DNA of 39,563 bases from JAVWHX01 sp036639875. Lineage in GTDB: Bacteria; Bacillota_I; Bacilli_A; Erysipelotrichales; Coprobacillaceae. Below, one piece after another: positions 32,921 to 39,563 of the stretch; the first letter of the stretch is position 1, and the number at the start of each line of letters is the position of its first letter. The translations under genes were made by a program, and so were the position numbers. The notes under the pieces are model-generated. The model saw only the letters and a program-made list of their open reading frames with translations, did not search any database and was not told the origin of the DNA. Location of the stretch: positions 1 through 39,563 of the forward strand of contig JAVWHX010000011.1 of the NCBI GenBank assembly GCA_036639875.1. The letters run 5' to 3'.

Positions 32921-33449
32921 AACGTTTCTTATTCTTATATCTATCAAGTACACTTTCTTGATTATATGCCCCATACTTAATAAGGTCTTTATGCGTTCTT
33001 TGGAAGAACTTACATCTTTCTAATTCTCTTGGATATTTTTTATAAGCTGCTTCTATTTCTCTAGGATCAATAAGTGGTATAGATAAAGAATGAAAGTGTT
33101 GAATGACACGAATCAAATCATCTTGATTCTTTGCACTAAATTGATATGTTCCTTCATCACTTACAAAATCTATTAATGTAAAGAAAGTGAATTGACTAAA
33201 AATACCAAAATTAACATATCTAGCTTTTAAATCTAACTGAATTTCTTTAATTGAAGATAGATTAAAATATAAATCATCATTATGTTTATTACGATAATAA
33301 ACATCAGTACCATCAATTGTAAAAGGTGTATTGTGTTTTGCAATAACTTCATCAATCGGTTGATCTTTAATGATCATATAAACAGATTGTCTTGAAACAA
33401 ACTCTTTTTCTACATTATCAATTTTAATAACTTCAATGTCTTTTTCCAT
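32919..33449 (-). CDS. Unknown soluble protein, partner of ABC exporter
   Basis: I do not recognise this 176-residue protein. It has no signal peptide or membrane helix. The first ~125 residues are predicted mostly beta (YMIIKDQ, PFTIDGTDVYYRNKH, LYFNLSSIKEIQLDL, FFTLIDFVSDEGTYQFSAKN) and could be a bacterial pleckstrin-homology-like fold; the last 50 are basic and helical. It is the third gene of an operon, 14 bases after the ATPase gene, so it may be an accessory or regulatory subunit of that ABC system. Confidence 0.7.
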   Translation of the reverse strand: MEKDIEVIKIDNVEKEFVSRQSVYMIIKDQPIDEVIAKHNTPFTIDGTDVYYRNKHNDDLYFNLSSIKEIQLDLKARYVNFGIFSQFTFFTLIDFVSDEGTYQFSAKNQDDLIRVIQHFHSLSIPLIDPREIEAAYKKYPRELERCKFFQRTHKDLIKYGAYNQESVLDRYKNKKR

Positions 33450-33463
33450 AATTGGATTCCCCT

Positions 33464-34255
33464 TTATTTATCATTGTTTTGAAATTCATGAACGAGACTG
33501 TCTTGCATTGTTACTTCACTAATTGTTTTAAAGAAGTCCATCTGTGAAGCGTCATTTCTACGAATGGCTGTTTTAATCCCTCCGTCATACAAATACATTA
33601 ATTTTTTTGAATAACTTGCTATCATGGGATCATGTGTGACGAGGATAATAGAAGTCCCTTGTTTGTTAAGCTTAGAAAGAATACTTAAAACTTTATGAGA
33701 ATTCTTAGAATCTAGATTACCAGTTGGTTCATCACAAAAGATAACCTTTGGATCATTGATCAATGCTCTAGCAATAGCAACTCTTTGACATTCACCACCA
33801 GAACATTCATGTGGATATTTATCTAACAAGTCTTTTATCTCTAACTCAGTAGAAAGTTCAATAATCTTTTGATGTAACTTTTTTGCATTTTGTTTTCCTA
33901 AGATAGCAGGAGTAGCAATGTTGTCAAAGATTGTTAAATAAGGAATAAGGTTGTGATTTTGAAAGATAAAACCTAAAGTTTGATATCTAAACTCACAAAG
34001 CTTATCTTTATTTAAAGTAGTCATATCTGTGCCATCTAAAAGGACATGTCCAGAAGTCACTTTATCGAGTGTTGATAAACAATTCAAAAGTGTACTCTTT
34101 CCTGAACCTGAAGGACCCATTATACATGTAAAATCACCTTCTTCTAATATAAAGTTCACATTATCTAAAGCATAGAAATTCTTTCCTCTTTTCAGAAATA
34201 TATCTGGGTCATAAACTCTTGATATGTTATTGGCCTCTATTAAGATATTTGACAT
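33464..34255 (-). CDS. ABC transporter ATP-binding protein (MacB/LolD-like)
   Basis: The protein has Walker A GPSGSGKST (about 47-55), the Q-loop FIFQNHNLIPYLT, a signature with SGGECQR (SGGE in place of SGGQ), Walker B VIFCDEPTGNLDS and the H-loop VTHD. This is the subfamily that serves FtsX-like permeases in peptide export or antimicrobial-peptide resistance. ATG at 34255 lies nine bases after AGGAGG and is preferred over a TTG three codons upstream (263 residues). It overlaps the permease gene by 29 bases, which implies coupling. A C-terminal tail of about 35 residues extends beyond the usual domain. Confidence 0.9.
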   Translation of the reverse strand: MSNILIEANNISRVYDPDIFLKRGKNFYALDNVNFILEEGDFTCIMGPSGSGKSTLLNCLSTLDKVTSGHVLLDGTDMTTLNKDKLCEFRYQTLGFIFQNHNLIPYLTIFDNIATPAILGKQNAKKLHQKIIELSTELEIKDLLDKYPHECSGGECQRVAIARALINDPKVIFCDEPTGNLDSKNSHKVLSILSKLNKQGTSIILVTHDPMIASYSKKLMYLYDGGIKTAIRRNDASQMDFFKTISEVTMQDSLVHEFQNNDK

Positions 34256-35564
34256 GATTGACAACCTCCTTTTGTGATAACCTTTCTTTAATCATAATAA
34301 ATATCACCAAACCGATATAAACAATGACATAGAAAATCATTAATATCACTCCTAAATCTTGATTTATAAATCCTTCACGAATAGCCTTTATAAACAATTG
34401 GTATAATAAGAAGAATGGAATGAATATTCCAAATAATGCAAAGATACTGTTCTTAATTAAAGAGATAAAGAATAATTGCTGAGAACGATAACCTAAAGAA
34501 TGAAATATTGCTAGAGAAGGTAGCTGTTGTTTGTTATAGATTGAAAAACGAAGGATAAAACATAAAATTATCATAATAATATTCATTATAAAGCATGGAA
34601 CTAAAATCACTTGTATCAAATTATTTTGTTCTGAAAAGAATAACAAGAATAAAAGAATAGGCAAGATACATGCATTAAGATTTAGTAATGTCATTAATGT
34701 TTTAAGAAAACTATTAAACTGTGCTAATCCATTCATTAAAATCGGATGTTTTAATAAAATACGATCATGTAAGATATCATAAAGTAAAGGAATCAATATA
34801 TTCATAATAAAGATAATTCCTGCTAACGATAACATAAATGCCATTAGTAAATTATATAAACTCATTTGTGGATCCATAATAAGCTTGAGTTGAGTAACTG
34901 TAATATAAAGATATAGTGCAGAAAGAAAAATTGAGAATATCGGAATTTTTTTCTTAGAACTATTGGCACTGACTTTGATTGGAACTATTTTGAGATTCGT
35001 TGTAGATTTGTTTGAGAGATAAGTAGATAAATTTGTATCAAGAATAACAAATTGTCTAGATGCAACTGCCAAAATCCCAATTATAGATATACATAAAAAG
35101 CATAGATATAATGATAAAACGCTTGATAATTGATATGTGAGAGAGTACGATAAAGATAAGGAATCTATTATATATTGAATAAGTAACATTATAGCTGATC
35201 CAATACCAACCCCTAAGATGAGTGATATCAAGGAAAGAAGACCAAATTGGATAATGAGATAAAAGAATAAATCTTTTGGTTTTCTGCCAGATAAAAGAAG
35301 AATTGAGAATTCTTGTTTCTTATTATCAATAAAGTATTTGACTACAAAAATACCTAATGTTAATGCAATAAATATTGATAGAGTGGGAATACTGTTCATT
35401 GACATAAGCAGATAAGCATCTAAACCTAAACGTGATAATGCATCATACATTGCTAGAAAACAAAATTCAAAGGACATAAGTAATGTTAATATCAACAATA
35501 ACATACCATAATCTTTCTTTTTGTTTTTAAAAACCATGCATACAAATGTAAACATAACTTTCAC
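34227..35564 (-). CDS. FtsX-like ABC transporter permease
   Basis: The 445-residue protein has about eight to ten hydrophobic segments: a pair near the N-terminus, FtsX-like helices with the ILLLSGRKPKDLFFYL segment (LxxxG..R..I-like motif after the first helix) and a related block near the C-terminus (FHSLGYRSQQLFFISLIKN). The two repeated FtsX-like halves suggest a BceB-type permease, but it is shorter than the ~650 residues usual there and lacks the large extracellular domain. First gene of the operon with ATPase and unknown protein. No two-component system is adjacent. Confidence 0.85.
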   Translation of the reverse strand: MKVMFTFVCMVFKNKKKDYGMLLLILTLLMSFEFCFLAMYDALSRLGLDAYLLMSMNSIPTLSIFIALTLGIFVVKYFIDNKKQEFSILLLSGRKPKDLFFYLIIQFGLLSLISLILGVGIGSAIMLLIQYIIDSLSLSYSLTYQLSSVLSLYLCFLCISIIGILAVASRQFVILDTNLSTYLSNKSTTNLKIVPIKVSANSSKKKIPIFSIFLSALYLYITVTQLKLIMDPQMSLYNLLMAFMLSLAGIIFIMNILIPLLYDILHDRILLKHPILMNGLAQFNSFLKTLMTLLNLNACILPILLFLLFFSEQNNLIQVILVPCFIMNIIMIILCFILRFSIYNKQQLPSLAIFHSLGYRSQQLFFISLIKNSIFALFGIFIPFFLLYQLFIKAIREGFINQDLGVILMIFYVIVYIGLVIFIMIKERLSQKEVVNHVKYLNRGQ

Positions 35565-35584
35565 CTCTTTGTTTATCTACTTTA

Positions 35585-35612
35585 ATAGTATCACTTTATA
35601 AAAATAATGCAA
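35585..35612 (-). promoter_or_regulatory. Candidate promoter of the ABC operon
   Basis: On the minus strand TTGCAT (35607-35612) and TACTAT (35585-35590) are 16 bases apart, about 20 bases upstream of the permease start. Confidence 0.4.
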
Positions 35613-35659
35613 ATAATTTTAATAATTATTTTAATAAATCGTATATTTCAAATAGGTTC

Positions 35660-35700
35660 AACCACTACGCTATGTGGTTTTGAATACTATTTTGTTGACA
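35660..35700 (+). promoter_or_regulatory. Hairpin and -35 box upstream of degV
   Basis: AACCAC (35660-35665) pairs with GTGGTT (35674-35679). A consensus TTGACA follows at 35695-35700, but the -10 at 17 bases (TACCTT) is weak. The arrangement might mark a regulated promoter. Confidence 0.35.
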
Positions 35701-35754
35701 AAGTTAGACAGATTTGATACCTTATATATAAGGATAAATAAAAAGGAGAAAAGT

Positions 35755-36588
35755 ATGAGAATCATTACTGACACATCTACATTGTATTCACCAAAAGAAG
35801 GAAAGGAATTAGGTATCGATGTTTTACCATTAAATGTTGTTGTTGATAATAAAAGTTATAAAGAATTTGTGGATATTACAAGTGAAGAGTTTTTAAACAT
35901 TGTAAAAGCTGGTCATGTTCCTACATCTTCTCAACCATCAATTGGTGAAACTATGGAATTGTTTGAAAAGTATGCTGATGAAGAAGTGTTGGTTATTAAT
36001 ATGGCTGATGGATTATCAGGAACTTATCAAAGTACTTTATCAGCTAAAGAAAGCATGGATAATAATGAAAATATTCATGTAATTAATTCCATGACTTTAT
36101 GTGGACCACATAGATATTTAGTTCAAAAAGCTATGGATTTAAAAGAAAAAGGTTTTTCTTTAATTGAAATTCAAAAAGAATTACATAAGAGTATTGCTCA
36201 AGAAAAATCATTCTTAATCCCTCAAGATTTTGGTTTCTTAAAAAGAGGTGGCCGTTTAACTCCATTAGCTGCTACTGTAGGAGGAATGCTTAGAATTACT
36301 CCTATTATGACTAAGACTAAGGATGGAAAAAGATTAGAGAAATTTGCGATGAAGAAGTCATTTAAGAGTGCTATCAAAGAAATTATTAAGTCTTTTCAAG
36401 AAATGGGTATTAATGAAGATTTTAATATTTATGTGACTCATGCTGGTGTTTTAAAACAAGCCCAAGAGGCCGTTGCACAGATTCAAGAAGTGTTTAAAAA
36501 TATTTCAATTGAAATATATGAATTATCACCTGCTTTTATTACACAAGGTGGACCAGGTTGTGTAGCTGTTCAATACATTAGGAAATAA
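35755..36588 (+). CDS. DegV-family fatty-acid-binding protein
   Basis: The 277-residue protein begins MRIITDTSTLYSP and has the DegV fatty-acid pocket motifs: TSSQPS, INMADGLSGTYQS and FLKRGGRLTP. Members present exogenous fatty acids to a fatty-acid kinase (FakB-like role) for phosphorylation. The start at ATG 35755 follows AAAGGAG; an open frame further upstream with a TTG lacks a ribosome site. Monocistronic, bounded by a terminator. Confidence 0.9.
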   Translation: MRIITDTSTLYSPKEGKELGIDVLPLNVVVDNKSYKEFVDITSEEFLNIVKAGHVPTSSQPSIGETMELFEKYADEEVLVINMADGLSGTYQSTLSAKESMDNNENIHVINSMTLCGPHRYLVQKAMDLKEKGFSLIEIQKELHKSIAQEKSFLIPQDFGFLKRGGRLTPLAATVGGMLRITPIMTKTKDGKRLEKFAMKKSFKSAIKEIIKSFQEMGINEDFNIYVTHAGVLKQAQEAVAQIQEVFKNISIEIYELSPAFITQGGPGCVAVQYIRK

Positions 36589-36595
36589 ATACTAC

Positions 36596-36624
36596 AGATC
36601 TCATTTGAAATGGGATCTTTCTTT
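36596..36624 (+). terminator. Terminator after degV
   Basis: AGATCTCATT (36596-36605) pairs with AATGGGATCT (36609-36618, one G-U) and ends TTCTTT. Confidence 0.75.
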
Positions 36625-36643
36625 ATAAAAATTTAAAAAATGC

Positions 36644-36674
36644 TTGACTATATAGTAACTCTATAGTGTTTAAT
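36644..36674 (+). promoter_or_regulatory. MerR-type promoter of the third MerR gene
   Basis: TTGACT (36644-36649) and TTTAAT (36669-36674) have a 19-base spacer; a 21-base dyad (36647-36667) has one mismatched pair. By my alignment 17 of 21 bases equal the dyad of the MATE/MerR promoter at 1721-1741 read on its minus strand. Confidence 0.72.
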
Positions 36675-36701
36675 GAACATAGAAAGAGAGGTGTGGTTTA
36701 T

Positions 36702-37490
36702 ATGCGAACGCATGATATTGAAGAATTTTTACACATCACAAAACATACTTTAATCTATTATGAAAAAGAAGGATTGGTCTCTCCGCAGAGAGATGAGAAT
36801 GGATATAGAAATTATAGAAAGAAAGATATTGAAGATTTAAAAATGGTTATTATGTTGAGAACTATGGATGTTTCAATTGAAGAAATCAAATTAATTATCA
36901 ATAGCCAATTATCAATAAGAAGTGCTTTATCTACTAAACAAGAATTGATTAAAAAACATAAAGTTAAATTAGATGAAATTGAAAAAAAGATACATGAATA
37001 TGTTCGAAGAAACAAAGTTAAAGTTTCTTTTGAGAATAATGAGGTCTTAAAAAATGAGGAGATGCTTTATCTTAATGATAACTATATTGAATATAGAGAT
37101 GAAAATATTCAATTGAATGATATCCAATCTATTGATATTTCAATGAGCAGTGCTATTGGTTTAATGAGAGGAATGTTTGTTTATTTTAATTACTATATAG
37201 ATATCGATATTCATACACTCAAAGATTGCTACTCTTTTCAAATTTTAAACAATACACAAGTTTTAAAAATGTTTGATTACTTTAAAAAAAATAATCTTAA
37301 TCTCAATGATCCATTAGGATTAGTTAAGTTATATCATGAAAAACAAGATCTAGTTGCATTAAATAAATATTTAGATTTACACTTTAAAAAATGGGCTAAA
37401 GAATATCATCTAGATAATCCTAGAGATGGTTATTGGAATCAACATTTTCAAAGTTATAAAAAATATTGGGAAGATTTTAAAAATGAATAA
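36702..37490 (+). CDS. MerR-family regulator with unrecognised C-terminal domain
   Basis: N-terminal MerR winged helix (THDIEEFLHITKHTLIYYEKEGLV, NGYRNYRKKDIEDL), then a coiled coil (about 75-105) and a ~160-residue C-terminal region that is not clearly GyrI-like. ATG 36702 lies ten bases after AGAGG and within a codon of where MerR proteins begin; an ATG at 36666 precedes the -10 end and is rejected. 262 residues. No target gene is co-transcribed, since a terminator follows, so the visible role is autoregulation; regulation of distant genes or of the GH1 gene downstream is possible. Confidence 0.85.
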   Translation: MRTHDIEEFLHITKHTLIYYEKEGLVSPQRDENGYRNYRKKDIEDLKMVIMLRTMDVSIEEIKLIINSQLSIRSALSTKQELIKKHKVKLDEIEKKIHEYVRRNKVKVSFENNEVLKNEEMLYLNDNYIEYRDENIQLNDIQSIDISMSSAIGLMRGMFVYFNYYIDIDIHTLKDCYSFQILNNTQVLKMFDYFKKNNLNLNDPLGLVKLYHEKQDLVALNKYLDLHFKKWAKEYHLDNPRDGYWNQHFQSYKKYWEDFKNE

Positions 37491-37519
37491 ACAGTTCTTA
37501 TTTTATAGGAACTGTTTTT
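37490..37519 (+). terminator. Terminator after third MerR gene
   Basis: AACAGTTC (37490-37497) pairs with GAACTGTT (37509-37516), then T to 37519. The stem starts at the last base of the stop codon. Confidence 0.75.
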
Positions 37520-37611
37520 ATATTATGAAAATTGCTTTCAGTTTGTGAAAATCATTAGGTGAAAACAAGAAATGTTTTTATAATGTAAGGGATAAAAAAG
37601 GAGGAATACAT

Positions 37612-39054
37612 ATGAGTTTTCCAAAAGGATTTTTATGGGGTGGCGCTACAGCGGCTAACCAATTAGAAGGTGGATGGCAAGAAGGTGGTAAAGGGGTATC
37701 ATGTCCAGATATATGTACTGGTGGAAGTCATACACAAAGTAAAAGAATTACACCTGTATTAGAAGAAGGGATTTTCTATCCAAGTCATGATGCGATTGAT
37801 CATTATCATCGTTTTAGAGAAGATGTTAAGTTATTTGCTGAAATGGGATTTAAGGTTTATCGTTTTTCAATTGCTTGGACACGTATCTTTCCTACAGGTG
37901 AAGAAAGCGAACCAAATGAAGCTGGTTTGAAATTTTATGAAGATTTAATTGATGAATGTTTAAAATACAATATTGAACCATTAATCACTATTTCTCATTA
38001 TGAAGTACCATTTGCTTTAACTAAAAAATATAATGCTTGGTCTTCAAGAGAAATGATTGATATTTATTTAAAGTATTGTGAGGCAATCTTTACAAGATAT
38101 AAAGGAAAAGTAAAATATTGGTTAACTTTTAATGAAATTAATAGTGCAACTATGCCTATGGGAGCATTCTTATCTCAAGGGATTTTAAATGAAACAGAAA
38201 AGACAACTGATTTTATGTCACAAGTTGATGTTCCTCAATTACGTTTCCAAGGGTTACATCATCAATTCTTAGCAAGTGCGAAAGCAGTTCAATTAGCACA
38301 TAAGATTGATCCAAATTATCAAGTTGGATGTATGATTGTTTATGCAACATCTTATGCATTAACATGTAATCCTGATGATATTATTTTAAATCAACAAACA
38401 AATCATATTATGAATAACTTCTGTAGTGATGTTCAATGTCGTGGATATTATCCAAGTTATATGAATAGATATTTTAAAGAACATAATATTGAAATTAAGA
38501 AAGAAGCTGGGGATGATGAAATCTTAAAAGCTGGACCTGTTGATTTCTACACGTTTAGTTATTATATGTCTGTATGTCAAAGTGCTGATCCTGATAAAAC
38601 GAAAGGTCAAGGAAATATTATGGGTGGTGTTAATAATCCATATTTAAAGGCATCTGATTGGGGATGGCAAATTGATCCTAAAGGACTACGTTATACATTA
38701 AATGAAATTTATGATCGTTATCAATTACCAATGATGGTTGTTGAAAATGGATTAGGAGCTTATGATAAGTTAGAATCTGATGGTAGTGTTCATGATGATT
38801 ATCGTATTGGTTATTTAAGAGAACATATAGAACAAATGCATGAAGCTATTTTAGATGGTGTTAATCTTATTGGTTATACTCCTTGGGGTTGTATTGATCT
38901 TGTATCTGCTTCTACAGGCGAAATGGCTAAGAGATATGGATTTATCTATGTAGATAGAAATGATGATGGTACAGGTGATTTTGGTCGTTTAAAGAAAGAT
39001 TCATTCTATTGGTATAAAAAAGTTATTGAAACAAATGGAGATAACTTAGATTAG
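37612..39054 (+). CDS. GH1 6-phospho-beta-glycosidase
   Basis: Hydrolyses phosphorylated beta-glucosides (or galactosides) delivered by a PTS. The 480-residue protein is a full GH1 barrel: N-terminal FLWGGATAANQLEGG, acid/base Glu 175 in TFNEIN and nucleophile Glu 378 in VVENGLGA. The loop STGEMAKRYGFIYVD (S434, K440, Y442) is the phosphate-binding signature of 6-phospho-beta-glucosidases. A TATAAT at 37579-37584 precedes a strong GGAGG. No PTS genes are beside it; the Lac-family EIIC proteins in this window could supply a substrate, but that is inference. Confidence 0.93.
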   Translation: MSFPKGFLWGGATAANQLEGGWQEGGKGVSCPDICTGGSHTQSKRITPVLEEGIFYPSHDAIDHYHRFREDVKLFAEMGFKVYRFSIAWTRIFPTGEESEPNEAGLKFYEDLIDECLKYNIEPLITISHYEVPFALTKKYNAWSSREMIDIYLKYCEAIFTRYKGKVKYWLTFNEINSATMPMGAFLSQGILNETEKTTDFMSQVDVPQLRFQGLHHQFLASAKAVQLAHKIDPNYQVGCMIVYATSYALTCNPDDIILNQQTNHIMNNFCSDVQCRGYYPSYMNRYFKEHNIEIKKEAGDDEILKAGPVDFYTFSYYMSVCQSADPDKTKGQGNIMGGVNNPYLKASDWGWQIDPKGLRYTLNEIYDRYQLPMMVVENGLGAYDKLESDGSVHDDYRIGYLREHIEQMHEAILDGVNLIGYTPWGCIDLVSASTGEMAKRYGFIYVDRNDDGTGDFGRLKKDSFYWYKKVIETNGDNLD

Positions 39055-39080
39055 TGTTGCTTTGCAACACTTTTCTTTTT
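39053..39080 (+). terminator. Terminator after GH1 gene
   Basis: AGTGTTGC (39053-39060) pairs with GCAACACT (39064-39071) around TTT, then TTTCTTTTT. The stem starts in the stop codon. Confidence 0.85.
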
Positions 39081-39140
39081 ACCGATATTTCAAATAACTG
39101 AATAAAGAATGAAAGACACATCATATATACGTTTTAAAAG

Positions 39141-39180
39141 CAAAGAAGATATATCACTTTTCAGTTCTACATCTTCTTTG
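39141..39180 (-). terminator. Terminator after the Rpn-family gene
   Basis: A perfect ten-base stem CAAAGAAGAT (39141-39150) with ATCTTCTTTG (39171-39180). On the minus strand it is followed by CTTTTAAAA. Confidence 0.55.
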
Positions 39181-39185
39181 TCTTA

Positions 39186-39563
39186 CTATTTATTGGTGTT
39201 TAAAATTCTTATAATATCTTCTTGATTAGTGATTTCATAGAAATGATTTTCTAATGAATTGAGTTGCTCAAGACTACTATTCTCTATACCTATAACTATC
39301 TCTTGTCTTAAAGAATGAAATCTTCCTTTTAAAAGTTTAGTCAAAAGAACAACTCTTCCTTCTTGTTTTCCAGCCATTCTAATCTGATCTGTTAATGTAC
39401 ACATATCTATCTTTTCTCCTTCCTCTTCTTGAATGATTTCTATGAAATCTTCATTATTAACAATTGACATAATTAATATAGCTATGTCTTTTGATACCTT
39501 CATATGTGGTTTAAAGTTATCAATATTTGATTGATAAAACATCTGAATACCTTTTATTAAATC
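39186..39563 (-). CDS. Rpn-family (PD-D/ExK) nuclease/transposase-like protein, C-terminal part
   Basis: The frame stays open from the last ATG (39542) to the window edge, so the true start is beyond it. The visible part (about 125 residues) resembles the C-terminal region of Rpn/YhgA-like proteins: a helical segment with MCTLTDQIRMAGKQEGR, then a DUF4351-like tail (LLKGRFHSLRQEI...LEQLNSLENHFYEI). The N-terminal nuclease core is outside the window. Rpn proteins promote recombination, and such genes are often multicopy and decaying in gut Firmicutes. Confidence 0.65.
   Translation of the reverse strand, partial: DLIKGIQMFYQSNIDNFKPHMKVSKDIAILIMSIVNNEDFIEIIQEEEGEKIDMCTLTDQIRMAGKQEGRVVLLTKLLKGRFHSLRQEIVIGIENSSLEQLNSLENHFYEITNQEDIIRILNTNK

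Noticed and set aside
32615..32974. Antisense 119-codon ORF inside the second MATE gene
   Set aside because: Lies wholly opposite a clear transporter gene and crosses the shared terminator; no ribosome site.
35674..35754. N-terminal extension of DegV from a TTG
   Set aside because: No ribosome site at 35674, the extension covers the likely promoter, and ATG 35755 has AAAGGAG in place and matches the family start.
1..39563. CRISPR arrays, tRNA or rRNA genes, prophage
   Set aside because: No regularly spaced repeats, no cloverleaf-like or conserved rRNA sequence, and no phage structural genes were seen on either strand.

Overview
The window is low-GC (about 30 %), densely coded Firmicute DNA with strong Shine-Dalgarno sites, short intergenic gaps and U-tailed hairpin terminators. 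Gene content (LemA with a DUF2207 protein, a DUF4250 protein, an NPKTG-type wall anchor, an Rpn-family fragment, an IS30-type transposase end, Lac-family PTS EIIC proteins) suggests a gut Erysipelotrichia of the Coprobacillus / Thomasclavelia ramosa kind. That assignment is inference from protein style, not a database match. I see no tRNA, rRNA or CRISPR array.

Layout. 1-380: 3' end of an IS30-type transposase. 388-2586: a MATE pump divergent from its MerR regulator. 2639-4844: HAD phosphatase, small DUF4250 protein, threonine ammonia-lyase. 4845-5355: a 510-base gap that holds a cluster of DnaA-box-like 9-mers, then a promoter, a 27-codon leader ORF and an intrinsic terminator in front of carB (5356-8574). 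8756-19344: an amino-sugar island with an RDD membrane protein, two identical PTS EIIC genes, a large wall-anchored putative glycosidase, murQ, a mupG-like gene and an RpiR/MurR regulator. 19423-23212: TSUP transporter, MerR with serine hydrolase, MarR with flavodoxin. 23355-28217: a tight run of LemA, DUF2207, VanY-like lipoprotein, dUTPase and CapA-like lipoprotein. 28321-31500: pssA, psd, parA, parB. 31548-39563: second MATE pump, an ABC exporter with an unknown partner, DegV, an orphan MerR, a GH1 6-phospho-glycosidase and an Rpn-family fragment.

How genes work together. EIIC copy 2, the MupG-like enzyme, MurQ and the RpiR regulator form a plausible route for phosphorylating uptake of MurNAc-containing disaccharide, its hydrolysis, and lactyl-ether cleavage to GlcNAc-6-P. 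One operator motif, TTGAAATATNATTTC, overlaps the -35 boxes of murQ and of both EIIC genes and also lies upstream of the RDD gene, which defines a candidate regulon. Three MerR genes share one promoter architecture: a 19-base spacer and a 21-base dyad starting in the -35 box.

Most worth checking: the carB leader, which looks like a pyrBI-style coupled attenuator; the DnaA-box cluster beside it; and the EIIC duplication, which carries signs of gene conversion and of selection on a Shine-Dalgarno site.
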